From: Lewinellaceae bacterium
GTDB taxonomy: Bacteria; Bacteroidota; Bacteroidia; Chitinophagales; Saprospiraceae
Direction of reading: 5' to 3'
Assembly (NCBI GenBank): GCA_016711435.1
Contig: JADJSY010000012.1
Location: forward strand, 62,001-126,000
Length of the DNA: 64,000 nucleotides
Positions 35,373 through 45,800 of this stretch are shown piece after piece. The first letter of the stretch is position 1, and every line of letters starts with the position of its first letter. Below the pieces are notes generated by a model. That model was not told the origin of the DNA. It did not search any database and was given only the letters and a program-made list of their open reading frames with translations. Position numbers and translations under genes: made by a program.

Positions 35373-35513
35373 AGGAATGAGGATTGAGGAATGAGGGATG
35401 ACCGAGCGGGATGTCCGACGTAAATCAGGAATGAGGATTGAGGAATGAGGGATGACCGAGCGGGATGTCCGACGTCACGCTCGGTCATCCCTCATTCCTC
35501 AATCCTTATCCCT
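35373..35513. repeat. Word palindrome K, sister of J
   Basis: One complete 54-bp unit (35373-35426), nearly identical to those of J, is followed by a second unit that folds into a perfect 28-bp stem (35435-35462 with 35478-35505) around a 15-base loop. Its outer end touches the stop codon of the M48 protease gene (minus strand). It separates that gene from the small gene at 35009. Confidence 0.92.
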
Positions 35514-36350
35514 TTATTTCCCCAGTTTCCCCCTCCACTCCTGAATCGCTTCCCGGATGCGCTCGGCGCGGTTTTCGGGATCGGGGTGCGAGCTCTGAAA
35601 TTCTGGTGTGCGGTTGGGGCCTGCGGCTTGTTTGAGTACTTCCATTACGCCGATCAGGTTTTCGGGATCGTAGCCGGATTCGATCATAAAACGCACGCCG
35701 AGGTTGTCACTTTGCAGTTCCTGATCGCGGCCGTATTTCAGCGAAATCATATTGGCTACCGATTGTGCAATATATGCCGAATTGGGGTTGGAAGGGTCAT
35801 AAGTGGCCATGGTGACTGCGCCGGTGAGTCCCTGTGCCAGTTCCATCTGCGCCATACGTTCTGCGCTGTGCCGGGCTACCACGTGCCCGACTTCATGGCC
35901 CAGTACGCCGGCGAGCATGTCCTGGTTCAGGTTCTTGCCGTCGGTAGTCAGCCGGTAGAGCAAGGCTTCCGTGATAAAAACCTGTCCGCCCGGCAAAGCG
36001 AATGCATTGATGGTCTGCTGATCGGCCAGTAGGTGAAAGTCGTATTGATACGGTGTCTGTTTGGCGGCAGAACTCTGTACGATGCTGCGTCCGACCTGCT
36101 TTACCACGGCAGTGGCCTGTTGGTTGCGGCTCAGTCCGCCAAATTCCTCGGCCATTTGTGGGGCGCTTTGTAGTCCCATGGCGATTTCCTGCTCCGGCGT
36201 CATGGAAATGTGCTGGGTTTCACCTGTAATTTCGTTGACAGAACTTTGGCCGTAATACTTGAACAGCGTAAAAGCGGCCATGACCAATGCGATGATGAGG
36301 GTAGGGGAGATGCGGAATCCGCTACCTTGCTGACGTTGTTGACCGAACAT
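35514..36350 (-). CDS. M48 family metalloprotease
   Basis: A 278-residue zinc protease with one N-terminal membrane segment (SPTLIIALVMAAFTLF, 15-30) and an M48 catalytic domain: LGHEVGHVVARH with zinc ligands His152 and His156, then the downstream ligand in QELQSDNLGVRFM, plus TPEQEIAMGLQSAPQMAEEFGG. The architecture resembles BepA/LoiP-like envelope quality-control proteases, but it lacks the TPR domain of BepA. It probably faces the periplasm and degrades misfolded envelope proteins. Stop codon and palindrome K abut directly. Confidence 0.9.
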   Translation of the reverse strand: MFGQQRQQGSGFRISPTLIIALVMAAFTLFKYYGQSSVNEITGETQHISMTPEQEIAMGLQSAPQMAEEFGGLSRNQQATAVVKQVGRSIVQSSAAKQTPYQYDFHLLADQQTINAFALPGGQVFITEALLYRLTTDGKNLNQDMLAGVLGHEVGHVVARHSAERMAQMELAQGLTGAVTMATYDPSNPNSAYIAQSVANMISLKYGRDQELQSDNLGVRFMIESGYDPENLIGVMEVLKQAAGPNRTPEFQSSHPDPENRAERIREAIQEWRGKLGK

Positions 36351-36374
36351 AATTGCTTCGTTTTGAATGGTTTA

Positions 36375-36469
36375 AAAATCGCAGTAGTTGGAATGGGCTT
36401 TTTGGACGTGTCAAAATAAGGCATTTTTGACAAATTCATTCCAACAGAGGATATTTAAACTGCGATTTT
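36375..36469. repeat. Inverted repeat upstream of the M48 gene
   Basis: Two nested stems are seen: 36375-36385 with 36459-36469 (11 bp, aaaatcgcagt) and 36387-36395 with 36437-36445 (9 bp, gttggaatg). It lies 25-119 bases upstream of the M48 start in the gap to the oxidoreductase gene. It has no word arms, so it could be an older, decayed member of the palindrome family or an independent element. Confidence 0.7.
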
Positions 36470-36542
36470 GGATTCGGTCACATGGCGGGGTTTTTTATTG
36501 CTGGGATGATTACGCTCCGCGTATGGTGCGGGTTGTAATGGG

Positions 36543-37436
36543 TTAAATTACCTTGATGACCACATTGCCCTTTTTGCGGAAAGACTCTACGTAGGTGTGC
36601 GCTTCCCTGATTTGTTCAAGTGTGTATTTCCGGTCGATAACAGGCACTAATTTTCCGGATTCGGCGAGCCCTTTCAATACAAGCAAATCATCCGGAGCTG
36701 TCTTGGGTGATCCTGTGACGGACACGTATTTCCCGCCGGGTTTTAATAAATGCCTTGATGCGGACTTGGATGTTTTTCCCACAGCATCCAAAATGATATT
36801 GAATCGCTGTTCGGTTACCGTGAAATCCTCTTTTTTATAATCGATGACCTGGTTTGCGCCAAGTCGAGCAACCATGTCCACATTGGATGTGCCACAAACT
36901 GCCGTCACATCCGCACCAAATGCGCGGGCGATTTGAACCGCAAAAGTTCCCACACTTCCCGATGCGCCGTAGATCAGGACCTGGTCGCCCTGCTTGATAC
37001 CGGCTTGTTTGAGCAGGCGCAAAGCCGTCAGGCCTCCGATCGGCATCGCAGCAGCCTCTTCGAAGGAAATATTGGACGGTTTTAAAGCAATCAGCTCGTT
37101 TTCAGGCAGGCAGGTGTACTCCGCATATCCTCCGAACCGAAGTCCGCAGGAGGCAAAAACCGGATCACCTTGTTTGAACGATGTAACTTTTTCTCCGACC
37201 GCTTCAACGACGCCGGCCAGTTCAAACCCCAGGATGTTCACTCTTGTAGGCTTAAATAAGCCGTTAAAAATCCTGGCAAGAAAAGGGTCTGCTTTGCGCA
37301 AACGCCAGTCGCCCGCTGTTACCGTGGTTGCATGAACTTTTATCAGTACCTCGTTTTTTTTGGGGCTTGGTTTTGGGATGTCGGTTAATTCCAGAACATC
37401 CGGAGCGCCATATTTTTTATAAACAACGGCTTTCAT
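36543..37436 (-). CDS. Zinc-independent medium-chain dehydrogenase/reductase (quinone oxidoreductase type)
   Basis: A 297-residue NADPH-dependent MDR protein: MKAVVYKKYGAPDVLELTDIP at the start, a GroES-like catalytic domain with GFELAGVVEAVGEKVT near 75, the AAAMPIGGLTALRLL segment near 128, and the nucleotide-binding GASGSVGTFAVQIAR near 155. The structural-zinc cysteines of classical alcohol dehydrogenases are missing, as in NADPH:quinone reductases. It likely reduces quinones or enones. The leader repeat with ATAAC words ends five bases before its ATG. Confidence 0.9.
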   Translation of the reverse strand: MKAVVYKKYGAPDVLELTDIPKPSPKKNEVLIKVHATTVTAGDWRLRKADPFLARIFNGLFKPTRVNILGFELAGVVEAVGEKVTSFKQGDPVFASCGLRFGGYAEYTCLPENELIALKPSNISFEEAAAMPIGGLTALRLLKQAGIKQGDQVLIYGASGSVGTFAVQIARAFGADVTAVCGTSNVDMVARLGANQVIDYKKEDFTVTEQRFNIILDAVGKTSKSASRHLLKPGGKYVSVTGSPKTAPDDLLVLKGLAESGKLVPVIDRKYTLEQIREAHTYVESFRKKGNVVIKVI

Positions 37437-37437
37437 A

Positions 37438-37531
37438 AGTAGTTATCAGTTATTAGTTATTGGTTATCAGTGTTGATAATCAAGCATTTGCACAGAATTT
37501 AGTCTAAACTAATTTTGCACACTTACTTAAT
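37438..37531 (-). repeat. ATAAC-word leader repeat in front of the MDR gene
   Basis: Read on the minus strand it runs from TTAAGTAAGTGTGCAAAATT through AATGCTTGATTATCAACAC to ACTGATAACTAC, five bases before the ATG. It is closely similar to 3721-3811 in sequence, length and position relative to the downstream gene. Confidence 0.85.
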
Positions 37532-37570
37532 GCACGAAAACTGATGTGAAGAGTTGGTATGGAAGATGTG

Positions 37571-38263
37571 CTAAAGGGCCGTATAGGCCTCTTTGTTAAA
37601 TCCTTTGATGATGAGCCAGCCAGCCAATACCATTTCGTAAACGGCAATGGGAAGGGCCAGGAAAATAATGGTGGAAGAGAAGTGCGGGATATACCCGAAA
37701 ATTTCCAGAACGGCTGCCAGCAAGATCAGGACAGCGCCTGTTATGCCCCAAACGGCTAGTTTTTTGGGTAAAATTTTGGACAGGTAAAATATGCTGGAGT
37801 AGATCAATGTATTGATGCCAAGCATAAAATGAGGACCCAAAATAAAGGCCCAGATATAAACCTGTTTCAGCAAACCGGCAATACTCTGAACCGACAACTT
37901 TGCTTCCGAACTCATGCTTTGGGCTTCCTTACTCAGCGTCACGATGGTGAGCATGCTGAGTAATCCGATTAAAATAAAGACCACTTCCAGTAGCCTGAAC
38001 AAACTATAACCGAGTCCCCAGCTTTCGCTGTAACGCTTCAGGCGAGGATAGAGCATAATGCCCGTGCCAATATTGGAGATGGCCAGCACCAGTTCAAAGA
38101 AAGCGCCCAGTGCAATTTGTGTGGAGGCCGCATGTGCGCTATCAAGAATATTAGTGCTGTGCAAAACCGGACTGTAGTATTGTACCCCGATGATGGCAGA
38201 AGTGGTGGCGGCGATAAAAAAGACGCCTGTGATTTTTTCGTTTCTTCTGACGGACGTATTCAT
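37571..38263 (-). CDS. DUF4386 family membrane protein
   Basis: A 230-residue membrane protein with six hydrophobic segments. The pattern matches DUF4386: KITGVFFIAATTSAIIGVQYY at the N-terminus, then ELVLAISNIGTGIMLYPRLKRYSES and YSLFRLLEVVFILIGLLSML. Function of the family is not known. It lies upstream of the MDR gene on the same strand with a 134-bp gap that contains the leader repeat, and downstream of a LuxR-type regulator gene that reads the same way. Confidence 0.85.
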   Translation of the reverse strand: MNTSVRRNEKITGVFFIAATTSAIIGVQYYSPVLHSTNILDSAHAASTQIALGAFFELVLAISNIGTGIMLYPRLKRYSESWGLGYSLFRLLEVVFILIGLLSMLTIVTLSKEAQSMSSEAKLSVQSIAGLLKQVYIWAFILGPHFMLGINTLIYSSIFYLSKILPKKLAVWGITGAVLILLAAVLEIFGYIPHFSSTIIFLALPIAVYEMVLAGWLIIKGFNKEAYTAL

Positions 38264-38428
38264 GTCAATTAGTCTAATTTGAGCAAACAGGTGTCACCTT
38301 CCGACGAATGGCACATTCCCGGACAGTGTTGTTAGATAAAAAAATGGAGTTGAAAAGCCGCGGAGGCTCTTTGATGACACAAAGGTCAGCCTGATCTAAA
38401 AGGTGTACAATACTGATTTATCAGTATC

Positions 38429-39199
38429 CTATTCCAGCAGGCCGAATCTTGAAGCAAAATTCACAGCCTCGAAGGAGTTGTTGGCGCCCAGTTTTTCTAA
38501 AAACCGTTGCCGGTGCGTATTCACGGTATGCAGACTAATGGAGAGTTTTGTTGATATTTCCTTACTTAATAAACCTATTTTAACAAGTCTTAAAATTTCG
38601 ATCTCTCTTTTGGTCAGTTCAATTTGCGCTTTCTGGGGAACATCCAGGGGAATGAATTGTCCGGTTTTGAAATTTAACAATTGGCTTTTACTGATGACGT
38701 CTTCATCCTGATTCGAGGAGATATCTACTACACCCAGCATGAGCCACAACTGACCTTTTTTATCCAGCTCTACCATTTGATATTGCTCAATGAGTCGGGT
38801 GTATTTACCCTGAGCATTGAGCATTCTGTATTCACTAACCATTTTATGACTGAGTTTGTCCTCAGGTGAAAAGGCATTGAATATTTTAAAAATGGAAACG
38901 CTTAATTTACTTAAATTCAAGGCGTCCTCCGGATGAATTCTGTCAATAAAAAAATGCTGCCCGGTTTTTTCATAGTCAGACCGTGCATAACCCAGCAACT
39001 GCCCAAAGTTGGAAGAATAAAATAACACCTGACGCTTATGAATATCGAATAAACTAAAACCGGAATTGCCAATGCTGGATAAGGTTTTCAGCACGCTGAC
39101 ATGTTTATCTACTAACGTATAGTCCAAATCTTTTTCATCGTATTTATATTCCATCAGGAATTTGAAAAAGATATCCAAAACACTGTTTTGTTCCTTCAT
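38429..39199 (-). CDS. PAS-LuxR transcriptional regulator
   Basis: A 256-residue regulator with an N-terminal PAS-like sensor region (about 45-165: FSLFDIHKRQVLFYSSNFGQLLGY, then RIHPEDALNLSKL, and YRMLNAQGKYTRLIEQYQMVE) and a C-terminal LuxR-type helix-turn-helix (LTKREIEILRLVKIGLLSKEISTKLSISLHTVNTHRQRFLEKL, about 195-237). There is no receiver domain, so it probably senses a ligand directly or through another protein. It is followed on the same strand by the DUF4386 and MDR genes and may control them. The 165-bp gap after it holds a short AGGTGTCACC-type fragment like palindrome A. Confidence 0.9.
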   Translation of the reverse strand: MKEQNSVLDIFFKFLMEYKYDEKDLDYTLVDKHVSVLKTLSSIGNSGFSLFDIHKRQVLFYSSNFGQLLGYARSDYEKTGQHFFIDRIHPEDALNLSKLSVSIFKIFNAFSPEDKLSHKMVSEYRMLNAQGKYTRLIEQYQMVELDKKGQLWLMLGVVDISSNQDEDVISKSQLLNFKTGQFIPLDVPQKAQIELTKREIEILRLVKIGLLSKEISTKLSISLHTVNTHRQRFLEKLGANNSFEAVNFASRFGLLE

Positions 39200-39340
39200 G
39201 GGCTTGAAAATTCAGAAGGCGAAAGATAACCAACGTCCTCCGGTTTTCGATAATTTTTGCCCCCGCACCGACTTTCATTGCATCAGGGTCTCGCCTTTGC
39301 CTGGTTTCATCTCACGTAGTAGACATTCAGGCAAGTAAAA

Positions 39341-39381
39341 TAAAAAGGGCGCTGCCCGGCATTTAGCCCAAAGCAGCGCCC
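39341..39381 (-). terminator. Intrinsic terminator after the AAA ATPase gene
   Basis: On the minus strand GGGCGCTGC (39373-39381) pairs with GCAGCGCCC (39347-39355) and is followed by TTTTTATTTTA. This is the clearest classical intrinsic terminator in the window. It lies just beyond an unpaired half array of GAGGTGAGA words (39382-39413) that starts at the stop codon of the ATPase gene. Confidence 0.85.
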
Positions 39382-39413
39382 CTCTCTCACCTCTCACTTC
39401 TCACCTCTCACCT

Positions 39414-40902
39414 CTAATTAAAAAGGTCCCGCATATCGTCGTCGGTATCATCCTTCAGATTCCCGCTCAGGAAATCCTTGAACACCCACTTCGTTTGTAT
39501 GAATTCTTTGCTCAGTACCTCGAATTCGGCTAATCCGTGCAGGCAGAGTTCCATGTAGGTATACAATTCCGAATCGTCGGCTTTGACCGTTTCTGCCATC
39601 TTTTTCAGTCCTGCGATGCCGTCGAGTTCGGCCAGGAATTTTTCCACCGGCGTCCGTCATCAGGTCGACTACATTGCCTGCGGAGAACCAGGCTTTGATG
39701 GTGCCGTACGGGTCGCGTTCCTGTCCGCGTTTCAGTTTGACGGGATTGGGGAAGTATTGCAGAAAAACCTTTTTCAGGGCCGTGCCGATAATATTCAGCG
39801 CCACGGCGTGCGGGCCTTCCTGTTCGCCTTCGTACACCATTTCCACTTTGCCGGTCAGGGCCGGGATCACGCCCCAGAAATCAGTGATGCGGGCGGTGGT
39901 GGATTTTTCATCGTTCAGCAGCATCCGCCGTTCGGCAGTGGAATACAGGTTTTCAAAAGCCGAAATAGACAGGCGGGCGCTCACGCCGCTTTTTTTATCG
40001 ACAAATTCGCTGTCGCGGGCGGCGAATGCGATTTCTTCAACCAGGTCCTTCAGAACGGCGGGCACTCGTACTTTTTCCTTTTGTTCCGGACCGACGCGCG
40101 CTTCCTGTTCCGTGATCTTGCGTCCGATCTCGATGGAAGTAGGGTAGTGCGTGGTGATCTGGCTTTCGATGCGGTCTTTCAGCGGCGTGATGATGCTGCC
40201 GCGGTTGGTATAATCTTCCGGGTTGGCGGTGAATACAAACTCCACATCCAAGGGCAGGCGGAGTTTAAAACCACGAATCTGCATATCGCCTTCCTGCAGC
40301 ACATTGAACAGCGATACCTGGATACGCGCCTGCAGGTCGGGTAATTCATTGATGACGAACAGGCAGCGGTGCGAACGCGGGATGAGTCCGAAGTGGATCA
40401 CCCGTTCGTCGGAGTAGGGAAGGCGCAGGTTGGCGGCCTTGATGGGGTCGACATCGCCCACCAGGTCGGCGATGCTCACATCGGGCGTCGCCAGTTTTTC
40501 CACGTAGCGTTCGTCGCGGTGCATCCAGTCAATCGGCGTGTCGTCGCCTTTTTCTGCAATCAGGTCCTTGGCCCAGCGGCTGATAGGCGCCAGCGGGTCG
40601 TCATTGAGTTCGCTGCCTTCCACGACGGGAATATATTCGTCGAGCAGGTGTACCAGCATCCGTGCAATGCGGGTTTTGGCTTGTCCGCGCAGACCCAGTA
40701 ATAATATATTGTGTCGGCTCAGAATAGCGCGTTCTACATCGGGTAACACGGTGTCATCGAATCCGTATATGCCGGGAAATACAATTTCCTTGTTTCGGAT
40801 TTTAGCGATCAGGTTGGCGCGGAGTTCATCTTTGACAGAGCGGGGCTGGTAGCCGCTCTTTTTCAAAGCGCCTAATGTGCGGAGTTGAGTATCGACTTTC
40901 AT
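39414..40902 (-). CDS. MoxR/magnesium-chelatase-like AAA ATPase (one frame break)
   Basis: An AAA+ ATPase of about 496 residues with the ChlI/MoxR core: Walker A-like LLGLRGQAKTRIARML, then LVGDVDPIKAA, Walker B-like CLFVINELPDL, and FTANPEDYTNRGSIITPLKDRI as the sensor region. The ATG at 40902 (MKVDTQLRTLG) is preferred because upstream codons only read the word array of palindrome L. Near 39648 one base too many breaks the frame; past it the end continues as PVEKFLAELDGIAGLKKM and finishes MRDLFN. Such ATPases often act with a von Willebrand-type partner protein in envelope or chelatase assembly, but no partner gene is adjacent here. Confidence 0.88.
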
Positions 40903-40934
40903 GGGCGTTGAAACAGGTTGAGTGGCGTTTTGTT

Positions 40935-41040
<106 letters not shown>

Positions 41041-41053
41041 TTTTTCCCCACCA

Positions 41054-41084
41054 TTTGGAAACGTGCTTTCCTTATCTACCTTTG
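41054..41084 (+). promoter_or_regulatory. Act operon promoter P1
   Basis: TTTG at 41054-41057 and TACCTTTG at 41077-41084 with a 19-base spacer form a full Bacteroidota promoter. The actA ATG is 205 bases downstream. Confidence 0.7.
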
Positions 41085-41161
41085 CGCGCTGTCATGAACA
41101 GGTCATTTCATGGGCAAAGAGTTTAGAGTTCATCTAAATAAATTGCTTTCTTAACACATTG

Positions 41162-41192
41162 TTTGGTGAAAATTCGCGTGTTGATACCTTTG
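41162..41192 (+). promoter_or_regulatory. Act operon promoter P2
   Basis: TTTG at 41162-41165 and TACCTTTG at 41185-41192, again with a 19-base spacer, form a second full promoter 108 bases after P1 and 97 bases before the actA ATG. The two give tandem starts for the respiratory cluster. Confidence 0.7.
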
Positions 41193-41288
41193 CGCTGACA
41201 AATTGCTGACGAAAGGCTTGTCAATCCGAAAGTAACCGAAAAATTGGGCCAGTTTGCCCACCATTGAGCAAATCAACTTTACACAGAT

Positions 41289-42686
41289 ATGATGCTTAAA
41301 CGCATTTGTTGGGTTTTTACAATCTTGTTCGCCACTGCGCTTACCATGCAAGCGCAACCGACCAAAGAAGCCGGCAAGGAACTTTTTGTTGCCAACTGCG
41401 CCTCCTGCCATAACAAAAATATGAAGGACAATCTTACCGGCCCCGCCCTCGGCGGTACGGAAGAGCGTTGGGCGGCTTACCCGCGCAAAGACCTTTACTC
41501 CTGGATTCGCAATTCACAGGCTATGATTGCCGCAGGCCATCCGCGTGCAACCGAATTGTGGGCCAAGTGGAAGCCCACTGCCATGAACAACTTTCCTGGC
41601 CTGACGGATGAGCAGATGGAGAGTCTGATTTTGCATATCAACGATGTGTACATCAATGGCACCGGCGGCCCCAAGCCACCGACAAATGATGTAGCAACTG
41701 ATAAAGAATCCGCCGGATTGCCCTGGATGTTTATCGGTTTTGCTGCCATCCTTGCGCTGCTCGCTTTCGCGCTGATGCGCATTGTCAACAACCTGTACAA
41801 CGTAACGCGTGTACAGTCCGGCCAGGCGCCGATCAACAAAACCGTGACACAGATACTGAGCACCAAAGGCGCTGTAGCGTTTCTTGTATTTGCGCTGGTT
41901 CTTGTTTTCGGCCATAAAATGGTGGACAACGCCACTCAGATGGGGCGCCGCAAGAATTACGAACCCGATCAGCCGGTTGCTTTCAGCCATAAATTGCACG
42001 CAGGTACGCATAAAATCGACTGTCAATATTGCCACGATTCGGCCCGCCGTTCCAAACACTCCTCCATTCCGGGTACCAACACCTGTATGAACTGCCACAC
42101 GGCGGTAAAAAAAGGCAGCATTAGCGGCACGAAAGAAATCACCAAAATATTTGCTTCCATCGGCTTCGACCCCATCGCGGGCAAGTATATCGATGACTAC
42201 GAAAACTGGAGCGAAAAACAGATCGAAGAGCTGTATAAAAAATGGATCGGCCAGGAATACATGTCCGAGAAATCACTGACGGCGATGGATGAAAGCGGTC
42301 GCAGCGAAGTGGAAGTGCAGTGGGAAGGCATTGTAAAGGCGCTGAAAAACGACTCCAATGGTAAAATTCACGGGCCGATTGAATGGACGCGTATCCACAA
42401 TCTTCCCGATCACGCGTATTTCAACCACTCCCAGCACGTGGCTGTCGGCCAGATCGCCTGTCAGAAATGTCACGGTCCGGTAGAGACCATGGAAGTGGTG
42501 TACCAGTATTCCAGCCTTGGCATGGGCTGGTGTATCAATTGCCACCGCGAAACGGAAGTGAAGTTTAAAGACAATGACTATTACAAACAATACGAGCGCT
42601 ACCACACAGAATTGGACAACGGCAAGCGCGAGAAAGTAACCGTAGAAGAAATTGGCGGTCTGGAATGCCAGAAATGCCACTATTAA
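41289..42686 (+). CDS. actA: Alternative complex III subunit A: multihaem cytochrome with N-terminal cytochrome c domain
   Basis: A 465-residue c-type cytochrome of the quinol:cytochrome c/HiPIP oxidoreductase. A signal segment (1-22) is followed by a monohaem cytochrome c domain with CASCH at 37-41. Two membrane segments follow (about 146-164 and 193-210), then a pentahaem region with CxxCH at 245, 266, 391, 415 and 460. Six haem motifs in total is one more than the pentahaem ActA core. The protein relays electrons from the ActB/ActC module to the oxidase. The frame is intact. It is the first gene of the respiratory cluster and is preceded by two promoters. Confidence 0.92.
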   Translation: MMLKRICWVFTILFATALTMQAQPTKEAGKELFVANCASCHNKNMKDNLTGPALGGTEERWAAYPRKDLYSWIRNSQAMIAAGHPRATELWAKWKPTAMNNFPGLTDEQMESLILHINDVYINGTGGPKPPTNDVATDKESAGLPWMFIGFAAILALLAFALMRIVNNLYNVTRVQSGQAPINKTVTQILSTKGAVAFLVFALVLVFGHKMVDNATQMGRRKNYEPDQPVAFSHKLHAGTHKIDCQYCHDSARRSKHSSIPGTNTCMNCHTAVKKGSISGTKEITKIFASIGFDPIAGKYIDDYENWSEKQIEELYKKWIGQEYMSEKSLTAMDESGRSEVEVQWEGIVKALKNDSNGKIHGPIEWTRIHNLPDHAYFNHSQHVAVGQIACQKCHGPVETMEVVYQYSSLGMGWCINCHRETEVKFKDNDYYKQYERYHTELDNGKREKVTVEEIGGLECQKCHY

Positions 42687-42833
<147 letters not shown>

Positions 42834-42839
42834 CAATAT

Positions 42840-45800
42840 ATGCACCACGATAACGGTATTTGGGTCAGCACCGAAGATTTGATGCGGGAAGAATCCTTCC
42901 TGCAATCGGCTGAAAAAGAGTTTTCCATGGAAAACATAGATCAGACCGATGGGAAATGGGAAACCAATCGCCGCGATTTCCTGAAACTTCTGGGCTTCGG
43001 CCTCGGCGCGGCCACCGTTGCCGCTTCCTGCGAAATTCCGGTCAAAAAAGCCATCCCGTATGTGACCAAACCCGACGCTATTGTGCCGGGTGTGGCGAAT
43101 TATTTCGCTTCCTCTATTGTGAATGGAGGCGATTATTGCGCCGTATTGGTCAAAACCCGCGAAGGCCGCCCGATCAAAATCGAAGGCAACAGCCTGAGCA
43201 GCATCACCTGGAGGGGGTACCAGTGCCCGCGCACAGGCTGCCGTGCTGGGTTTGTACGATACCCGCCGTATCCAGTATGCCGGTAAAGTGAGCGAAGGGC
43301 AAGTGGAAAAGATGGAGTGGCCGGTGCTCGACCGCGATATCAAAGCCAAACTCGCAGCAGGCGGCACCATTCGCCTGATTACCAATACCATTATCAGCCC
43401 GACGGCCAAAAAAGCCCTGGCTGATTTTGTTGCGAAATATCCCAATACACAAGTTATCACGTATGATCCCGTGTCCAGCGCAGCTTTGCTGGAAGCCAAC
43501 AAGCAGTCTTTCGGCGCAGCGGTCATTCCTTCCTATAAATTCGATCTGGCAGACGTTATCGTTTCCTTCGGCGCCGATTTCCTCGGCACCTGGATCAGCC
43601 CGATCGAATATGCCCGCGCATATGCCAAAAACCGCAAGGTAACGCCCGGTAAAAAGGCCAAAATGTCGCGCCACTACCAGGTGGAAAGCCATATGTCGCT
43701 CACGGGTTCCAATGCGGATAACCGCGTGCTGATAAAACCCAGCGAACAGGGCGCTGCCATCGTAGCCTTGTACAACGAACTCTCCGGCGGCAGCGGCGGC
43801 CCGAAAGTCAACGATAAAGCAGCGGTTGCCATTAAAAAAATTGCAGCCGACTTGCGCAATGCCACAGGCAAATCACTGGTGGTCACCGGCTCCAACAACG
43901 TTCATGGAGCAGGTGATCGTCAACAAAATCAACGACCTGCTGGGCAACCTGAACACGACGGTTGATTTCAGCACACCTTCTTACCAGCGCCAGGGCGACG
44001 AGCGCGATATGATGCGCCTGATCGAAGAAATGAACGCCGGCCAGGTGGCAGGTCGCCATCGTTTGGGGCGCCAACCCGGCCTGGGAACTGCCCAATGCCG
44101 ACGCATTCAAAGACGCATTTGCCAAAGTCGGCCCGCGTTTCCTTCAACGGCATCATGGACGAAACCACCAGCTTTGCACCCATTACGCCGCTCCTGCACA
44201 CCACCTGCTCGAATCCTGGGGCGATGCCGAACCGAAAGCCGGCCACCTCAGCCTGATCCAACCCACCATTGCTCCGCTCTTCGCTACCCGCCAGGCAGAG
44301 CACTCGCTGCTCAAATGGGCCGACAACCCCAACCTGAACCGCCAAGACGAACAACCTTATTACCAATACCTGAAATCACACTGGGCGAGCGAGATATTTG
44401 GCCGCCAGTCAAAATACAACACACCCGCCGCATTCTGGGACATGAGCCTCCACGACGGCGTTTTTGAAATCCTGCACCGCGCACTCCGGTTGCCATGAAC
44501 GGTATCGTAGACCTGGATGGCGTTTCCAAACCATCCGGGCAGCGACTGGAAATTTCCTTCTACGAAACGGTCAACATCGGCGGCGGTCAATACGCGCACA
44601 ACCCGTGGCTGCAAGAATTACCTGATCCCGTTAACCGTACGGTTTGGGGCAACTACCTCAACATTCCGGTAGAATGGGACGGCGTCAACGAGATCAACGG
44701 CTGGAAAGGCCTCAACGACGGCGACAACGTGGAAGTCGAAATAAACGGCCAGAAACTGACCTGCACCGTTGTGCGCACCTTCGGCCAGGCGCCCGGCACG
44801 GTAGCCATCGCCTTGGGCGGCGGCCGCGAAATGGGCGGCTGCGGCGCTTCGGGCGTCAATGTAAATCCCTGGCTGACAGTAGAAGGCGGCCCTGACCAAT
44901 ATTTGCCAAAGACGTAAAGGTATCCGACAAAGTAGGCGTGGACAAACACTTCGCCTGCGTGCAGCACCACCACACCATGGGTGTGCAGCAGTGGGCAAAG
45001 AAGAGGGCAAAGGATCAAGTCGACGAAAAAGCCGGCTGGAAAGGTTTCCAGGGTGCGCTCACCGAACGCTCCATCATTTTCCACACCAACCTGAAAGATC
45101 TGCCGGAACTGGCCGAAAAATGGAAGGAATTCCACGAAGAAGCGGAGCACCTCAACGCACAAACCCTTTATCCCAGCACCGGGCGAATTTTCGGAACCGG
45201 CCTGAAATGGGGGATGTACGTGGACATGAATGCCTGCATCGGTTGCGGCGCTTGCCAGGTAGCCTGTGTGAGCGAAAACAACGTTCCGGTGGTGGGCAAA
45301 AAAGAAGTGCACCGCCACCACGAAATGACCTGGCTGCGCATCGACCGCTACTTCTACGGCGACTTTGAAAACCCGAAAGTGGTTTATCAGCCGATGATGT
45401 GCCAGCACTGCGACAACGCTCCCTGCGAAAACGTGTGCCCGGTAAACGCCACCAACCACTCGATGGAAGGCATCAACCAAATGGCCTACAACCGCTGCAT
45501 CGGTACGCGCTACTGCGCCAACAACTGCCCATACAAAGTCCGCCGCTTCAACTGGCTCGACTATACCACCGCCGACATTTGGCCGGCAAACGAAGAGCGC
45601 ATTTTCCACCTGGAAGGCGACGACAAACCATTCTACGCCGACAACCTGGTGCGGATGGTACTGAACCCGGATGTGACGGTCCGCTCGCGCGGTGTCATTG
45701 AAAAATGCACCTTCTGCATCCAGCGCATTCAGGAAGGCAAACTGACGGCCAAACGCGAAGGCCGCGCTGTGATGGACAATGACGTGCGCTCGGCCTGCCA

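Noticed and set aside
35324..35488. N-terminal extension of the small gene at 35009 (MTERDVG-type residues)
   Set aside because: These codons read the arm of palindrome K. The same MTERDVG peptide appears in frame extensions at other palindromes, so it is repeat-derived and not protein.
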